Assembly: GCA_037074705.1 (NCBI GenBank)
Contig: CM073590.1
Coordinates: forward strand, 221,494,746 to 221,558,745
Reading direction: 5' to 3'
From: Zhengitettix transpicula
Taxonomy: Eukaryota > Arthropoda > Insecta > Orthoptera > Tetrigidae
DNA: 64,000 nt
A program made the translations under genes and the position numbers. Positions 52,081 through 63,605 of this stretch are shown here, in pieces. The notes below the pieces were generated by a model. That model was not told the DNA's origin. It was given only the letters and a program-made list of their open reading frames with translations, and searched no databases. Position 1 is the stretch's first letter; each line of letters begins with the position of its first letter.

Positions 52081-52655
52081 AAATATATTGAACAACTACA
52101 CCGGGAAAGGCTTCAATCTTTGATCACAATAAAAAATATTGTGTTATGTTTCGGCTTGGATTAAACCGAAGAAGGCGTGGAATGCATATATTTTTTAATT
52201 ATAGCACAATCACCACGTAGTGTGGTCTGTCATCAAAGTAATTCACGTAAATGTACTATCGTGACGCATCGACGGTCACGATTTATACGTCCTGACCTTC
52301 AAATAAAATATATTAACGTTGATAGGTGCAAAAACATAGATTTTGCGTTGCCATAATGGATGCATTTTAATGAACAAATATTTTATAAAACAAGTCTGCA
52401 CATTCGGAAACATGCATGGTGTGCTTAGTGAAATCACGCGTCGGAACGAAAGTCGGTGGGACGATAGTATAACTATCTTCTGTGACGAAATGTTACTACC
52501 GATTGTTCATCCTGTAATATTTAACATTTTTTTAACACTTTCGTTGGCCATACATCCACCGACATAACTACGAAAGTGTACAGTAATATCAATAATTTAA
52601 AACTACAATGAACAAACCAATACGACTCCGGTTTTGCTGTCTAAATAGATTATAA
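52081..52655. other. Non-coding stretch
   Basis: A 74-codon plus-strand frame (52,343-52,567) has no recognised family. Nothing else is visible. Confidence 0.5.
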
Positions 52656-52890
52656 TAACGAAATGAAAAAATTTGCCTCATATTGAAAATTAATAATAAG
52701 AAAGACAACCAAGTACAGCCAAAATAAGTGATAATATAAATACCACACGACGTTTCTGGGATCCTTGTACCTTTCTTCAGGTACTAAGAAGATCTTAGAG
52801 AGACAGAAACGGACAAGAATCCCAGAAACGCTTTGTGATATTTATATTATCACTTATTTCGTCTATACTTGACTATCTTTCTCATTATTA
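52656..52890. mobile_element. M1 hairpin MITE, copy 3
   Basis: This is the cleanest M1 copy. Arms 52,691-52,768 and 52,813-52,890 (78 nt each) are reverse complements at roughly 85-90 per cent by eye, with a 44-nt loop. Outer ends are taataataag and ctcattatta. The left extension 'gaaaaaatttgcctcatatt' resembles that of copies 1 and 2 and again has no counterpart on the right. It has no coding capacity; a parent transposase is not in the window. Confidence 0.9.
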
Positions 52891-53375
52891 GACTTTGGTA
52901 ACGTTTAATTCACATGGAAAATAATGTAAAGAAGAAAGGTACTCGAATCCACGTATTTAAAAATAGTGATAACCCTGTTATGCCTGAAATGTGTGATATA
53001 GGAAAATACTAGGCACTTGTTTTAATTGAGGGTACTGTGTGATTTAAATGGACTTTAGATTTTATGATAGCAGTTTTATTTCTACCAAGGAAAAAAAATT
53101 CTTCTTCCCTTTCAGTCGTAGAATTATTATAGAGAAAGGATCGCATATAGTTTAATACATTCGGCGAAAGCAAAACATGGATGCCCTGACTTGCTTTCTG
53201 AGTCTGGCAAGGGCCAAGTGGGGGGGGGAAAGCATTCACTGCTTAAAGTTCTCTCAGCAGTGAATTAACTGAATTCAGATTAGAGACGCTTTAGCAGATT
53301 TAATTCTTGTAGTTCTTAGCCCCGTTCTCCGGATGATTTTATTTTTATAAAGAGCACGTCTGCACTTTTAGCCTG
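52891..53375. other. Non-coding stretch
   Basis: It includes a run of nine G's near 53,220. No gene is supported. Confidence 0.45.
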
Positions 53376-53590
53376 AGGGACGGGACCTCTGAGAGGAGTG
53401 TTTATGTATGCATGGGACGGGTTTTAAACTGTTACTTTGGCATTCCGGGAAGTGGCTCCGAGCTCCGTGCTCGGGCTGGCAAATGCCACCACCATGCCCC
53501 CTCAATCTGCCTCCAGAAGTGTCCATCACATCGACAAACTTGCAGTGTTATTGCTATTTAAAAATTTAACGAACCTGCGACGTTGAATTC
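53376..53590. promoter_or_regulatory. GC-rich island
   Basis: This GC-rich patch contains an imperfect palindromic gagctccgtgctcgggc (near 53,460) and gggacggg repeats (53,381 and 53,413). It is single-copy in the window. The role is unknown. Confidence 0.25.
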
Positions 53591-54911
53591 CAGTGTCTGT
53601 AATTGAGGTTTCAAAAGGTTGGGCAGAAACTCGACGGTTTTAGGAAAAATAGGGCTTTAATATTAAATAAAAAATTTCTCAAATATACGTCAAAGTTATA
53701 AAAGTGACAAGACACTTAAAAACCGTTCTAACCATGGTTATAATTTCACACCAAAGTTTTTCTCTGTTTGAAATCAATATTTGATCACAAAACGTTTTCC
53801 ATTCAAACCCATAATAATTCATCTATTTGGTTTAAACTAATGACGACATTTGTTTAGGGCAAGCTTCTAGTAAAATATATTTTAAGAAGCGCCAGTATTT
53901 CTACTTCGCTGAAATGACTAAGACTTCTAATACCACCTCCACATATTATTAAACCATCTGGCCGCATTCGAAAATAATATACATCCTCACATTTGAGAAA
54001 GACAACTATTATAATAATGGTTATAGTTAACGGTTATATTTATCTGACTTCGTTAAATACATAATTAAATACAACAGTGATTTATTATGAATACAAATTT
54101 AAATAATTTTAATAGAATAAACATTGTAACAGACATGACGTTTCATCCATAATTATTACAAATTTGAATTTACATCATTTGATTTTTAAAACATCTGAAG
54201 AGGTCTATAAAATGAGGCAGGAAACTTCACGTCTGTGAACAATTTTTCTAATGTAATGTTTTAAATTATGGTTAATAATAAATTTATGAATATAATAACG
54301 AATTTCTGCGCTACGTCCGTAGTTGAATACGATTATAAAAGTAAACTTCAGACCAAATAATTAGAATAGAAAGGAACTGCGGCTTATCCGAACAATTTCT
54401 CTATCTGAAATGAAATGTTAGTGCATTAAAAAGTAATATTTCAGCGTTATTCAGTGTTTTAAGGACCAATCCCTAGGAATATTTACATTGTTTATAAAAA
54501 TAATATAGATATATTATCATTACAACAATCGCTGGTAAATGATATATATAATATTTGGACTTATTTACGGTTTTTTCAAGTATGTATATTGATTTAATAT
54601 TATTATTTTATAATAAATATGTCAAAATAAATAAATAAAAGTTCGTATAATATTAAGTACAAAACAAATGTATAGTAACAAATATTTATTTTTATCATTA
54701 CGTTTCTATAGTTAAATAGTTAGAATGGTGTACAACTTTTTGTAACACATTCACAGGAAATTGTGACAATATTTGTAATCCAAAATCCCTTTCTAATTCA
54801 GTTTCTATTATAATTAACTATGAACTTTTCATGTCAAGAATGTATACAATATATGCACGTAGAATCATTGAGTCTTAAATTTTCTGCACGCTTATCTCTA
54901 ATACTTATCTA
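53591..54911. other. Very AT-rich non-coding stretch
   Basis: No feature is visible. Confidence 0.55.
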
Positions 54912-55691
54912 TCTATATATATAAAAATGAATTGCTGTTCGTTAGTCTCACTAAAACTCGAGAATGGCTGAACGGATTTATCTTATCTTAGTCTTTAAAT
55001 GTTCGTGGAGGTCTAGGGAAGGTTTAAAAGGCGAGAAAAAATCGAATAATTTCCGGGAAAACCCTAAAAACTGCCCTTTTCTATTTCCCATACAAACGTT
55101 TTCTAAATAAAATACAAATCTACACCAGTCGAGCAATTTTCACCAAATTTCGTACACGTGTTCTTTGCCACCAGGAAACAAACACTGTCAGGGTGAGACG
55201 CGTCTTCCACCCCCAGAAGCGGGGGTGGAAATATTTAAACATACTAAAACAGCCGATATTTGAGTCGGATAAATATATTTAGGGGTCAAAGATATTGATA
55301 GTGTTTCTACCAATGTTATCTGAATACAATTTTCATCCCCTACGCCCTGTGAAAAGGACACCCTTCGGGTTTGGGGTGGAGATGCTTTACAGTAAAATAA
55401 CGCGAGTACAACCGAGATTGGAGTCAAATCAAAGGTTATGTAAGTCACTGTGTTTAGTTACGACATTCAAATTGGCATTTACCGCTCAGATGCAGGGGTA
55501 GCCGGGGTGCAAATTTTGGAACATGCAAACACGGCATATATTTGCGTTGAAGAAATATTTTTCAGAGTTAATTATAATGATTAGGGTTCGAGTAGTGTTA
55601 CATAAAAATTGCGCAAAAGCAGCCGAAATTGGAGTCATATCGGGGGTTATAGATAAATGACATCTCGGGCAACGCCGGGCACCCAGCTAGT
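54912..55691 (+). mobile_element. Non-autonomous Helitron, nearly end to end
   Basis: The element begins TCTATATATATAAAAATG after an A and ends CAGCTAGT followed by T, matching the Helitron rules of a TC start, CTRRT end and A/T insertion. Just upstream of the end, ctcgg-gcaacg-ccggg can form the expected 3' hairpin. Inside, the block 'accgagattggagtcaaatc' near 55,411 recurs as 'gccgaaattggagtcatatc' near 55,622, an internal duplication. There is no Rep/helicase coding sequence. Fragments of the same family lie at 23.3-23.8 kb (minus) and, more diverged, 26.0-26.7 kb. Frames of 68-86 codons here are chance. Confidence 0.8.
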
Positions 55692-56285
55692 TAAATATAT
55701 AATATGCAGCCAAATAATTATTTACTAGTAGCCCTAAACTAGTTGTTTGTGCTTTCATAAAATAAAATAGTTTTCTAGAAACGTCTGTTCCAAACTGAGG
55801 AGACCTCGTAGAAATTACTACACATTTTTAACATTTTTGTTGCACGAACTGATGATATCCATAAATCTCGTGTCATTATATATCCGTTCTAGCTGGAGGG
55901 AAAAATAAAATTTATATTTCGATCCATATTGTAGTATTAAGCGTCAAAAATATCTTTTTCTGTAAATGTCAGAGTGTGTGGATGTTAATGAGGTTTGACA
56001 TTTGAAATTGTATTTACGAACATTAAACGACTGCTATGCCCATATACCGTTTTACAGGATTAAATAATCATAAATATTAACGGTCATGCTTCTCCCGAGT
56101 TTTAATTTATGAAATCACTCCAACGTTATTCAGTTGACTACGAGCACTCTAGTCGTGAATTATTATGTTAGCTGTTGTTTAAAGTTGAAAAGCTGGGTGA
56201 GTGCTTAGACCATTATTTTTTTAATAAAAGTATAATAAGGCAATATTTTTCTCTGCAAGAAAAATTGAATATTAGCGGCTATTAC
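55692..56285. other. AT-rich non-coding stretch
   Basis: Nothing here can be supported as a feature. Confidence 0.5.
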
Positions 56286-56575
56286 AAAGCTATCAAAAAC
56301 AAAGGTAGCCCAGTGAGGCAAAAGAGGCACTTTTCGGAGCTTTCCCTGTAACATTTAAATTCACTGTGCGGCCTCTTTGCCACGAGATTAAAACTTGCCT
56401 ATTAACAATAACACTGACCACCGAGCTCGCTCCCCAAAATATTAATAAGCGCCCCGTACAAGAGAAAACAGCCTTTATAAAATCATCCCTAAGCGTTCTT
56501 TCCTTTAGGGTGGGATGCATAAAAGCATTTCTATTAGCAATTTCCGCTTTCAAGAACATTAAAGTGAAAAATAAT
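56286..56575. promoter_or_regulatory. Moderately GC-richer segment
   Basis: This single-copy segment has overlapping opposite-strand frames (88 and 70 codons) without recognisable family. It could be an old coding remnant or a conserved non-coding element. Evidence is weak either way. Confidence 0.15.
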
Positions 56576-58107
56576 TAATATATTCATAGGTGCTCTAACA
56601 TGAGTGGAAGCGTCATTATCAATTATAAGCACGTGTTTCCAAAAATTTCAGATTTACCATTACCAAGTTTTATTTTTGTAGCAATTTAGAAATCTATTAA
56701 GCATCTAAATGCTTCAGTTATACTGCAAATTCAATTGATAATCTCTATTAACGCAAAACAATTTAATCTATTCTTTGATTGGACCCGAATAAAATAATTT
56801 AATACACCACACGTTCGTATAGTTTCCGCTAGAGTGAAAATAGTTTCAAATACTTAAAATGTAAATAAAAAAAATAGGGTTCAGTTATGTGTAATAACGT
56901 ACATCATATGTGGCCACCTTCTAACATCCGATATTATTTCCTTCTTTGCTATATTCCGTACATTGTTTTTATGGAGTAAAATTCGTTATTGAAAACACCG
57001 CCAACAACTTAAAAAATTTAAAAATATATTTTTTTTTAAATTTAATAATAAGAATATTTGAATATTATGAAATGTAGAACTTTTGTTAACACAATTCAGT
57101 GAAATACGTTCTGAAAATAAAAGCCATAGTTCAATGCATTACCTTGTACATTAACGAGAGAAAACTTAGATATTCTTTATGTCTTCTAAAATCTGAATCT
57201 TTTTGAATGCTTACCATAAAAATAAATTCATTTCATTTATAATATATTAACGTTAATCTAAGACAATATGAAAGTATTATACCTGGACTCTGAATGCTGG
57301 AGGCACAATAACAGATATGACCTACTTAGAATATAGATTAAACTCATTTTCAGTTGATTATTAAGAGAAGCAAAATGTGGAAAGTAACACATTTTAAATT
57401 GGTTTGGATATATAGTTGATAACTTAATTTCAATAAGAATCATGTATCATAAGATAAATTAACATATTAAGTATTTTATCTTTCCTAAAATATTAAAATG
57501 AAATTATTACACCTTATAATCACAATAATTCGAATTATTTTCGCACTAAAATACTTCAATAATTAAATACTACGCATAGACCATGTGAACTATTTCCATG
57601 TGAACTGTGTCAAGTATCCAAGTTTATGTATGATTACAATTATTTTCCCAGAACTCATATACAGAGAAAAAAAATTTTAAGCTCACTTTTAAATGTAACT
57701 GGAGTGTTTCTTGATTCTCCAATGTTATCAGGACGTTTGTTAAAAATTGGTATTTCGGTAGATTCCACCTCTTTTTTTGCAAGAGACGTGTAACTCTTAT
57801 GAAATTATCTTTATGTATCTTTTTTTGTATTAAGTGAATGTATATCATATAAATTTATCAAAGTTACTTCAAGGAGTACATTAATTGAGAAGCAAGTGAC
57901 GTTATACTCACTTTTTTTCATAACCCTCTGCATAAAGTCCTAGAATCTACCTCATAAATTATCATATTTAAACTATTTATCTTTCCTTGTGGAGTTACCC
58001 TAAAATATAGGTGTAGTCATCATGAACTGTCTATAGTTCTGTAAAAATCATTAAATTCGTAACGACCGTATGTGGATTTTAAAAGGGACTAATAGGAAGA
58101 ATGTAAA
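56576..58107. other. Very AT-rich non-coding stretch
   Basis: No feature is visible. Confidence 0.55.
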
Positions 58108-58640
58108 ACAATTTTAATTCTAGATAAGTCGCGGAAATTAACAGGCTAAGGAGAATCAAGTCTGAGAAAAATCCAGCGCCGTATTTTCTTCAACGTCGAA
58201 AGGAAGACTTCTAGTCGATAACGTGGGTTTTCTTGGTATCTAATTACCTTCCAGAGACATGAACATAAAAGAGAAAGCGCTATGAAGTTAAAGATAAACT
58301 TTTAATATAAAAAAGAACAAGACTGCGTATAGAGTACCCAGGAGCCTCCCTCTCTCTTAGATGTTAGTAGACTGAAGACTAGGAGTGGCTTCGAAGTTGG
58401 AGAGAAAACCCCCCTCCCAAGTGAAAAGCCCACTTGCAGAAGGCGGGGAACGAATCAAAGCTCCATACCAGAGCACATGATCTGTACAGGGGGCCCCTCC
58501 AAACCCAGTTAAAACGGAGTTTCGTCCGAGGCAGCAACGTAGCCCTAAACCGCTAATTTTCTGCGGTCTAGCGTCGCCTCTTGAAACCCACACATCCTCT
58601 CCAGCCCGAGTTGAAAGCAAATGTCTCAGAAGTGTGTGGT
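58108..58640. repeat. R2 repeat, copy 1
   Basis: Blocks shared in order with 62,290-62,765 include 'ggctaagga', 'gaaaaatccagcgcc', 'gacttct', 'cgctatgaagttaaaga', 'aatcaaa.ctcca', 'catgatctgta' and 'cccacatcctc'. Identity is moderate and interrupted by indels, so the copies are old. An 87-codon minus frame spanning the GC-rich part is not conserved in copy 2. Class is unknown; it may be SINE-like or a LINE tail. Confidence 0.7.
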
Positions 58641-58935
58641 AACCGAATTAACAAAGAAAGTTAGGGCAGCTATATGACAGCTACATAAAATTATTTTTCG
58701 TTTACTTTCAAAACAGCTTCTCCATTTACGGTTACCATATCTTAGGGATAACACTGCTAATTAAGTTAATTTTATTGATGGCTTTACGGCATATAAAATT
58801 GAGCAACGTTAACGAGACATAGTTCAATACTATTAAATATGATAATTAGATTTCACATTAAGTTACAGAACGTCAAACTTTGTCTTCGATTATTTTATTA
58901 TTTTCTCTGTTATAATAAATGGCACTATCTAGGCC
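58641..58935. other. AT-rich non-coding stretch
   Basis: Nothing here can be supported as a feature. Confidence 0.5.
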
Positions 58936-59330
58936 TGATTATTTATTATAATGTCATAAAATCTCTGTTGCATAGTTCGTGTGTAAATTGAAACTGTACT
59001 CTCCTCGCATTCCGTGGTGTTACGCCTATTTGAACCGAAACGTTACTCCCGTATTTATCCAGGGATTTGAAAGGAGTCGACGATGAACAATAAACAAGCA
59101 CATAGTATCCCGCCCCAGTTTCCTCTCTAATCGAAATAGCTGAAGCCCGCGAGGTCCTTGGCAAACAGTCGCGGATCGGTAGTCCTGACACGCCCCACTG
59201 GGCACAATCCCTGGGGAACTCCAACTCTTCCAGCAATTACAGCCACGCAGTGTCTATAACGCGTCGTCTTCCTCTGCCCCGGGGGGAACGCGAACAGATG
59301 CTACTCCTAACCTCAACTGACAACCAACTT
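58936..59330. other. GC/CpG-richer island with a 96-codon minus-strand frame
   Basis: The minus-strand frame (59,236-58,946) is open for 96 codons with a fairly balanced amino-acid mix, unlike the AT-driven frames elsewhere. I recognise no domain. It could be a fragment of a retroelement-encoded protein, an old exon or a non-coding CpG island. No splice structure or repeat partner is visible. Confidence 0.25.
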
Positions 59331-59552
59331 GCATACAAAGAAATTCTCGCACATATATGCAAGTCCCGGCTAATTATTTTATAATTTCCTCGCACAGTTT
59401 GCTCTTATTTCAAACCCCTGACCCAGCTCAAATAACATTATAATTGATATATTTTTTTCAACTTACAATCAAATCGTAAACTAGATAAAATACTTATAAA
59501 TATACTCCAACCCTTACCTCGTTTATAATTTATTATCCTGATAAATTTTCGT
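59331..59552. other. AT-rich non-coding stretch
   Basis: Nothing here can be supported as a feature. Confidence 0.45.
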
Positions 59553-59675
59553 CTTAGATAAATAAGTATCAAAATAAAAGATAAAAAATAAATGCTTGAA
59601 AATTGAAGAAACGTTGTGTGATATTTATTTTTTTATTATTTGGCTACTTATTTATCAAATTATTATACTTTTAAC
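59553..59675. mobile_element. M2 hairpin element, partial left arm
   Basis: The right arm 'attatttggctacttattta' to 'tattatacttttaac' (ending 59,675) is the reverse complement of the left arm at 63,421. The left side keeps only 'ataaataagtatcaaaataa...aaaaaataaat'. The centre 'gaaacgttgtgtgatattta' is shared with M1 arms, which links the two families. Confidence 0.7.
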
Positions 59676-60388
59676 GCAGCCATTTTAATATCATTAAACG
59701 TTTCAACTTATTTAAAACTATTTATAGATGAAAAGATGTCGAAAAAAATTATAAACTGTTACAATAACAATGTAACCATGTTAGTGTGGAAATTTAATGA
59801 GGTACTGGAAAATTGATCAGTTTGAATCGAAGCCAAAATCATCGGAGAATGAACAAGTTCAACTGTGTTTCGGTTCACTTTAGATATGTATATACATGTC
59901 GTCGTGAATTCAGGTCCATTTTTTATCAAGGTTACAGCCACTATTTAGAAGAATTTACACATGCCTGTAGAATTTCTCTCTATAATTGCTCTATAATTTT
60001 TAATGTTCTCTCCACTCATCTTCACCAAAAGTTGCAAAAAATCTCACCCACGTCCCATAAAACTTTTATCATTTCTAGTTCCATTATTCATTATCTAGGA
60101 AGTTGGTTTTTCTCAATTCGCCTGTGAGCAACTGCTCAGTTGGTAATGAGAAAAGCGGGGAGGAAAATACTTGCTTGTGGGTGGTTTTCTTCTCCTACTG
60201 ACACGCTGCGTGTTTATCGATTTACTACCATTTAAATTTCACTGGGAGATGAGGAAAGTAGCTGAGGATAAAGTTAATAAAACTTGCGATTATTGTTGTA
60301 GTCAGTATTATGCTCATTTCATGCGTCTTTATCACAGAATTTGACCTTTTCAAGAAATTCAAATTTCCCCACAACCATGGCGGTTCCA
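59676..60388. other. AT-rich non-coding stretch
   Basis: A 104-codon plus-strand frame (59,813-60,127) is open but has no recognisable family; it overlaps a 60-codon minus frame. I treat both as chance. Confidence 0.45.
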
Positions 60389-60446
60389 AAATTACAGTAT
60401 TTTATTACGGAAGAACATTATTCTTAACTACGCGGGACAGTCGCGA
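60389..60446 (+). repeat. 58-bp direct repeat, copy 1 (R2-linked)
   Basis: This matches 62,162-62,219 at 56 of 58 positions by eye. It contains ttattacggaagaacat and ends ctacgcgggacagtcgcga. It is very conserved compared with neighbouring repeats. The second copy lies just upstream of R2 copy 2, so this may be an isolated R2 5' fragment. Confidence 0.9.
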
Positions 60447-61493
60447 AAAAAGATGAAAACAGTTGTAAACATCTGAGAGTGAAAAAATTAAAGAGAAGTT
60501 TTGATAATTACATCCACCCCGACAGACAAGGACGTTTCATAAAACACTACAGCGAAGGCAACTGCATGGAAACACAGGAGAATGAGGCATCACATACAAG
60601 AAACGAGCAAAATGGAAACACCATTAAGCACAAGGACTTCGAAGTCATTAGGGAATCCTTTAACAGAAGAGCCTAATATGGAAGCATCTCGTCAGCCGCA
60701 ATTAATTATTATTATACTCGACGTAGTCTCTCTACCTGATCCAGACATCACGTCAATATGTTCTAAAAAGCTCTCTCTCCACGCTCCAGAGTAATATCAC
60801 TTAGAATATTCCCTCTTCCCGCCGAAACATCGTTACGCAAAATCTAATTTAAAAGTTTAAATAGCCTTTATCTTCAGCACTTCTGAAGCTCTACAAATGC
60901 TTTAGAGCACATTATTTACGCGGAGGGTTTCTTAAGCAGAACATAAATGAATAAATTGTTGAAATTCAAATTAACGTTCATATTTTAATAAAATTTTGGT
61001 AAATGAATTTCATTTTAATGTTCCTTTTTGACCGAGGTTTACGAGAAACTATTTTATACCAAATCCGCTCTTCTGACATTATTTAATATTTTTAAAGACA
61101 TGGGACCAAAATGTTTTTAAACTTTTAATTTCCCCACTTTTCTCGTTGTACTTAAACACTCATAACGACATTAATATGATTGTTTTAGGATCAATAAATT
61201 TCACAAAGATATTAATTGATAGAAATACCTTCAATTGTCTCGATGATAAATGCTTGTCTTCTTGATGGAAACACATGTAGCTGCAGTCTCATACGAGCAC
61301 AGATGAAGTCATTTGTTGGGGTTGAATCACTTCTTGTAGCACTGAATTGATTTAATGAACGTGCTATAAATACACTCGATATTTAATGATATTCCGTGTT
61401 ACTGGGCTTACAGAGTAGCCTGTTTACGAACAATCGGGATACTGTAGAATGTTGTCAGCTTTACTGCCATAGTCTATCTCTCATGAACAGTTA
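60447..61493. other. Non-coding stretch
   Basis: Two overlapping plus-strand frames (65 and 70 codons, 60,479-60,794) are polar but unrecognised. Nothing else is supported. Confidence 0.45.
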
Positions 61494-61608
61494 AACTGCG
61501 GCCTATCCAGCATTTTCTGTTATTCGGACTCGCCTGCGACACATTCTACCGTAATATTATAAGAAAATAAATTTTTAACTGTATTCTGCACAAGAACCTA
61601 ATAAAGTA

Positions 61609-61645
<37 letters not shown>

Positions 61646-61902
61646 TCAAAATATTTACAACTTTTCTATTAACGTGTGGCCGTTATGAAGACTTTTTTAA
61701 TTATATAAAAGACGAAAACCAACAACCCAAGTTTATGTTTAAATTATTACATTATTTTATTGGGTACCATAATTTACTTAATGAAATTACTATATTAGGT
61801 TCTTGTGCAGAATACACTTAAAAATTTATTCTCTTATAATATTACGGTAGAATGTGTCGCAGGCGCGTCCGAATAACAGAAAATGCTGGATAGGCCGCAG
61901 TT
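61494..61902. mobile_element. P1: 409-bp element with ~110-bp terminal inverted repeats
   Basis: 61,494-61,602 is the reverse complement of 61,793-61,902 with few differences (ends aactgcggcctatccagc / gctggataggccgcagtt). Between the arms are a TA microsatellite (61,611-61,642) and about 150 bp of AT-rich sequence. No transposase is present. No exact target duplication is visible, so the superfamily is undetermined. It lies inside the pair of 58-bp direct repeats. Confidence 0.9.
61611..61642. repeat. TA microsatellite inside P1
   Basis: About 16 TA units lie 8 nt after the left arm of P1. It is self-complementary and likely variable. Confidence 0.95.
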
Positions 61903-62161
61903 CTACCCCACCCCTTCCATTAAGAACAACCTTTTTATACCAAAACTCGCTCGTATTTATATTTTACGACCCCTTACCGCCGCCCAGTTCGTTATAAGTG
62001 TTTCTTATGTAGTACACAGTGGCAAATGTATTCCGCAGTTATTAACATAACATACACAACTTCCGAGGTGATGAGCGAGGCGAAGGAAATCTGGGCTTTG
62101 CAACTCTCAGAAGGAAGGAGAATTGTAAAGCAGACTCCTGCTTGCAACGCATTCGCAAAGT
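61903..62161. other. Non-coding, GC-moderate
   Basis: No feature is visible. The first ~80 bp are C-rich. Confidence 0.45.
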
Positions 62162-62765
62162 AAATTACAGTATTTTATTACGGAAGAACATAATTCTTAA
62201 CTACGCGGGGCAGTCGCGAGCCATTTTAAAATAATTTAAATATATGTAATATATCGTACCTGTTAAACCCGTAGATAAAAATAAGATGGATGTCAATAAC
62301 TTTTAGTTTTGGGCTAAGGAACGGAAATAATCAGGCAGACTAGTATCATGTCGGAGGAAAATGCAGTGCCAACTCTTTCTCAAAGACGACAGGAAGACTT
62401 CTGGGATAGGAAAATAGGAAAGTCCATAACCTGGGCTTATTGGTATCTATAAATCCCAAAGCGCTATGAAGTTAAAGACATAGAAAAGATAAAGTGAGCG
62501 GAGACACAACCTCAAAGACGGCACTAGCAAGACTAATTCAAACAGTTGAATAACCCCCTCCAAGGTGTAGAACTGATTGCTACAAGGTGGGGTAGCAATC
62601 AAACTCTCCAGATCAGTCCACGTGATCTGTAGTGGGGCTGATCAAAACTTGTTATCACAGGGTTTCTACAACATTTTCCCTGAAATCCGAACCGACTGAA
62701 ATTTTTAACGTGTTGTCTCTATCCGATACGCCCACATCCTCCCGGGACCAAAATGAAGAAAAATC
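62162..62765. repeat. R2 repeat, copy 2, including the 58-bp direct repeat
   Basis: The copy begins with the second copy of the 58-bp repeat (62,162-62,219). It then matches R2 copy 1 through 'ggctaaggaacgg', 'aggaaaatgcagtgcc', 'aggaagacttctgg', 'gcgctatgaagttaaagaca', 'cacgtgatctgta' and 'cccacatcctcccgggacc'. Its orientation is the same as copy 1. It has no coding potential. Confidence 0.7.
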
Positions 62766-62944
62766 TATCACTATCGTGCGATATAAACCAAAATAAATTA
62801 GTAAATCTATATGACAAATGGATGTGTTCTTCATCCTTCAGTATGAACAGGTACAGAGGACTACTCGCTTCGAGACGGCTGCCATACTGTGATTTTACAT
62901 GACACATTCTGAATTTAACAGTGCCACGTGATTAGTGTGTCGAT

Positions 62945-63075
62945 TCTCCTTCAGTCTTAACCCCGGGTTTCTTGTCCATGGTTGACACAGACATACGTAC
63001 CCGTGCCGGGATTAGAATCCGGAACCTCTGTGATGCTAGGTAATGGCGCTGACCGCTTCACCACGACAAATCGGC
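62945..63075 (-). mobile_element. tRNA-derived SINE-like segment
   Basis: On the minus strand, gtggtgaagcggtcagcgcc (about 63,064-63,045) resembles a Pol III A box of Leu/Ser-type tRNAs. ggttccggattctaatcccg (about 63,026-63,007) contains a good B box, GATTCTAATCC. Spacing between them is tRNA-like. The acceptor stem does not pair and no anticodon arm is convincing, so it is not a tRNA gene. It is probably the head of an old SINE; the tail is not identified. Confidence 0.55.
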
Positions 63076-63420
63076 CCAAATATGTTCATTATATGTTTTA
63101 CTATATTTTCATATTGATCATTAGTATCCGAACGACTAAATTGGTAAATAAATAACTGGTTATGTCATTGCACAGGTTAAATTTACAGTACAGAAACATG
63201 CGTAGAAATATTCTAAATTTTTGTTAAAATGTTTTAGCCAAATTTACAAAATGTTTTAAAGGTTTATAAATAAATTCAGACTTATGGCCAATTTTGTCAA
63301 ATTATATGGAACTATTACTGTTGATTACCAACTACTTAGATTTACAAACCATATCTGTTCGAGTTATGCTTTTAACTTGAGATTTAATATTTTTCTGACA
63401 TAAAAATATAAAACGTACGT

Positions 63421-63605
63421 GTTAAAAGTATAATAATTTGAGAAATAAGTTGCCAAATTACTGACAAAAATAAGTGCTAAAAATACCACACACACCTTGC
63501 TGCTTTCGTCAAGTGATTCAAATAACGACAAACCAGGTGACGAACTCAGAAGTACTTCATTTTTGTCTGTTATTTGGCTACGGATATATCAAATTTTGAT
63601 AATTT
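63421..63605. mobile_element. M2 hairpin element, both arms present
   Basis: The left arm begins gttaaaagtataataatttg and 'gccaaattactgacaaaaat'. The right arm reads 'tttttgtctgttatttggct' and 'aaattttgataatttt'. The loop contains 'aaaataccacacacacc', similar to M1. The 158-codon plus-strand frame starting at 63,497 begins inside this element and is therefore unlikely to be a gene. Confidence 0.8.

Noticed and set aside
63000..63075. Functional tRNA gene
   Set aside because: A- and B-box-like sequences are present, but the acceptor stem and anticodon arm do not form, so a SINE head is more likely.
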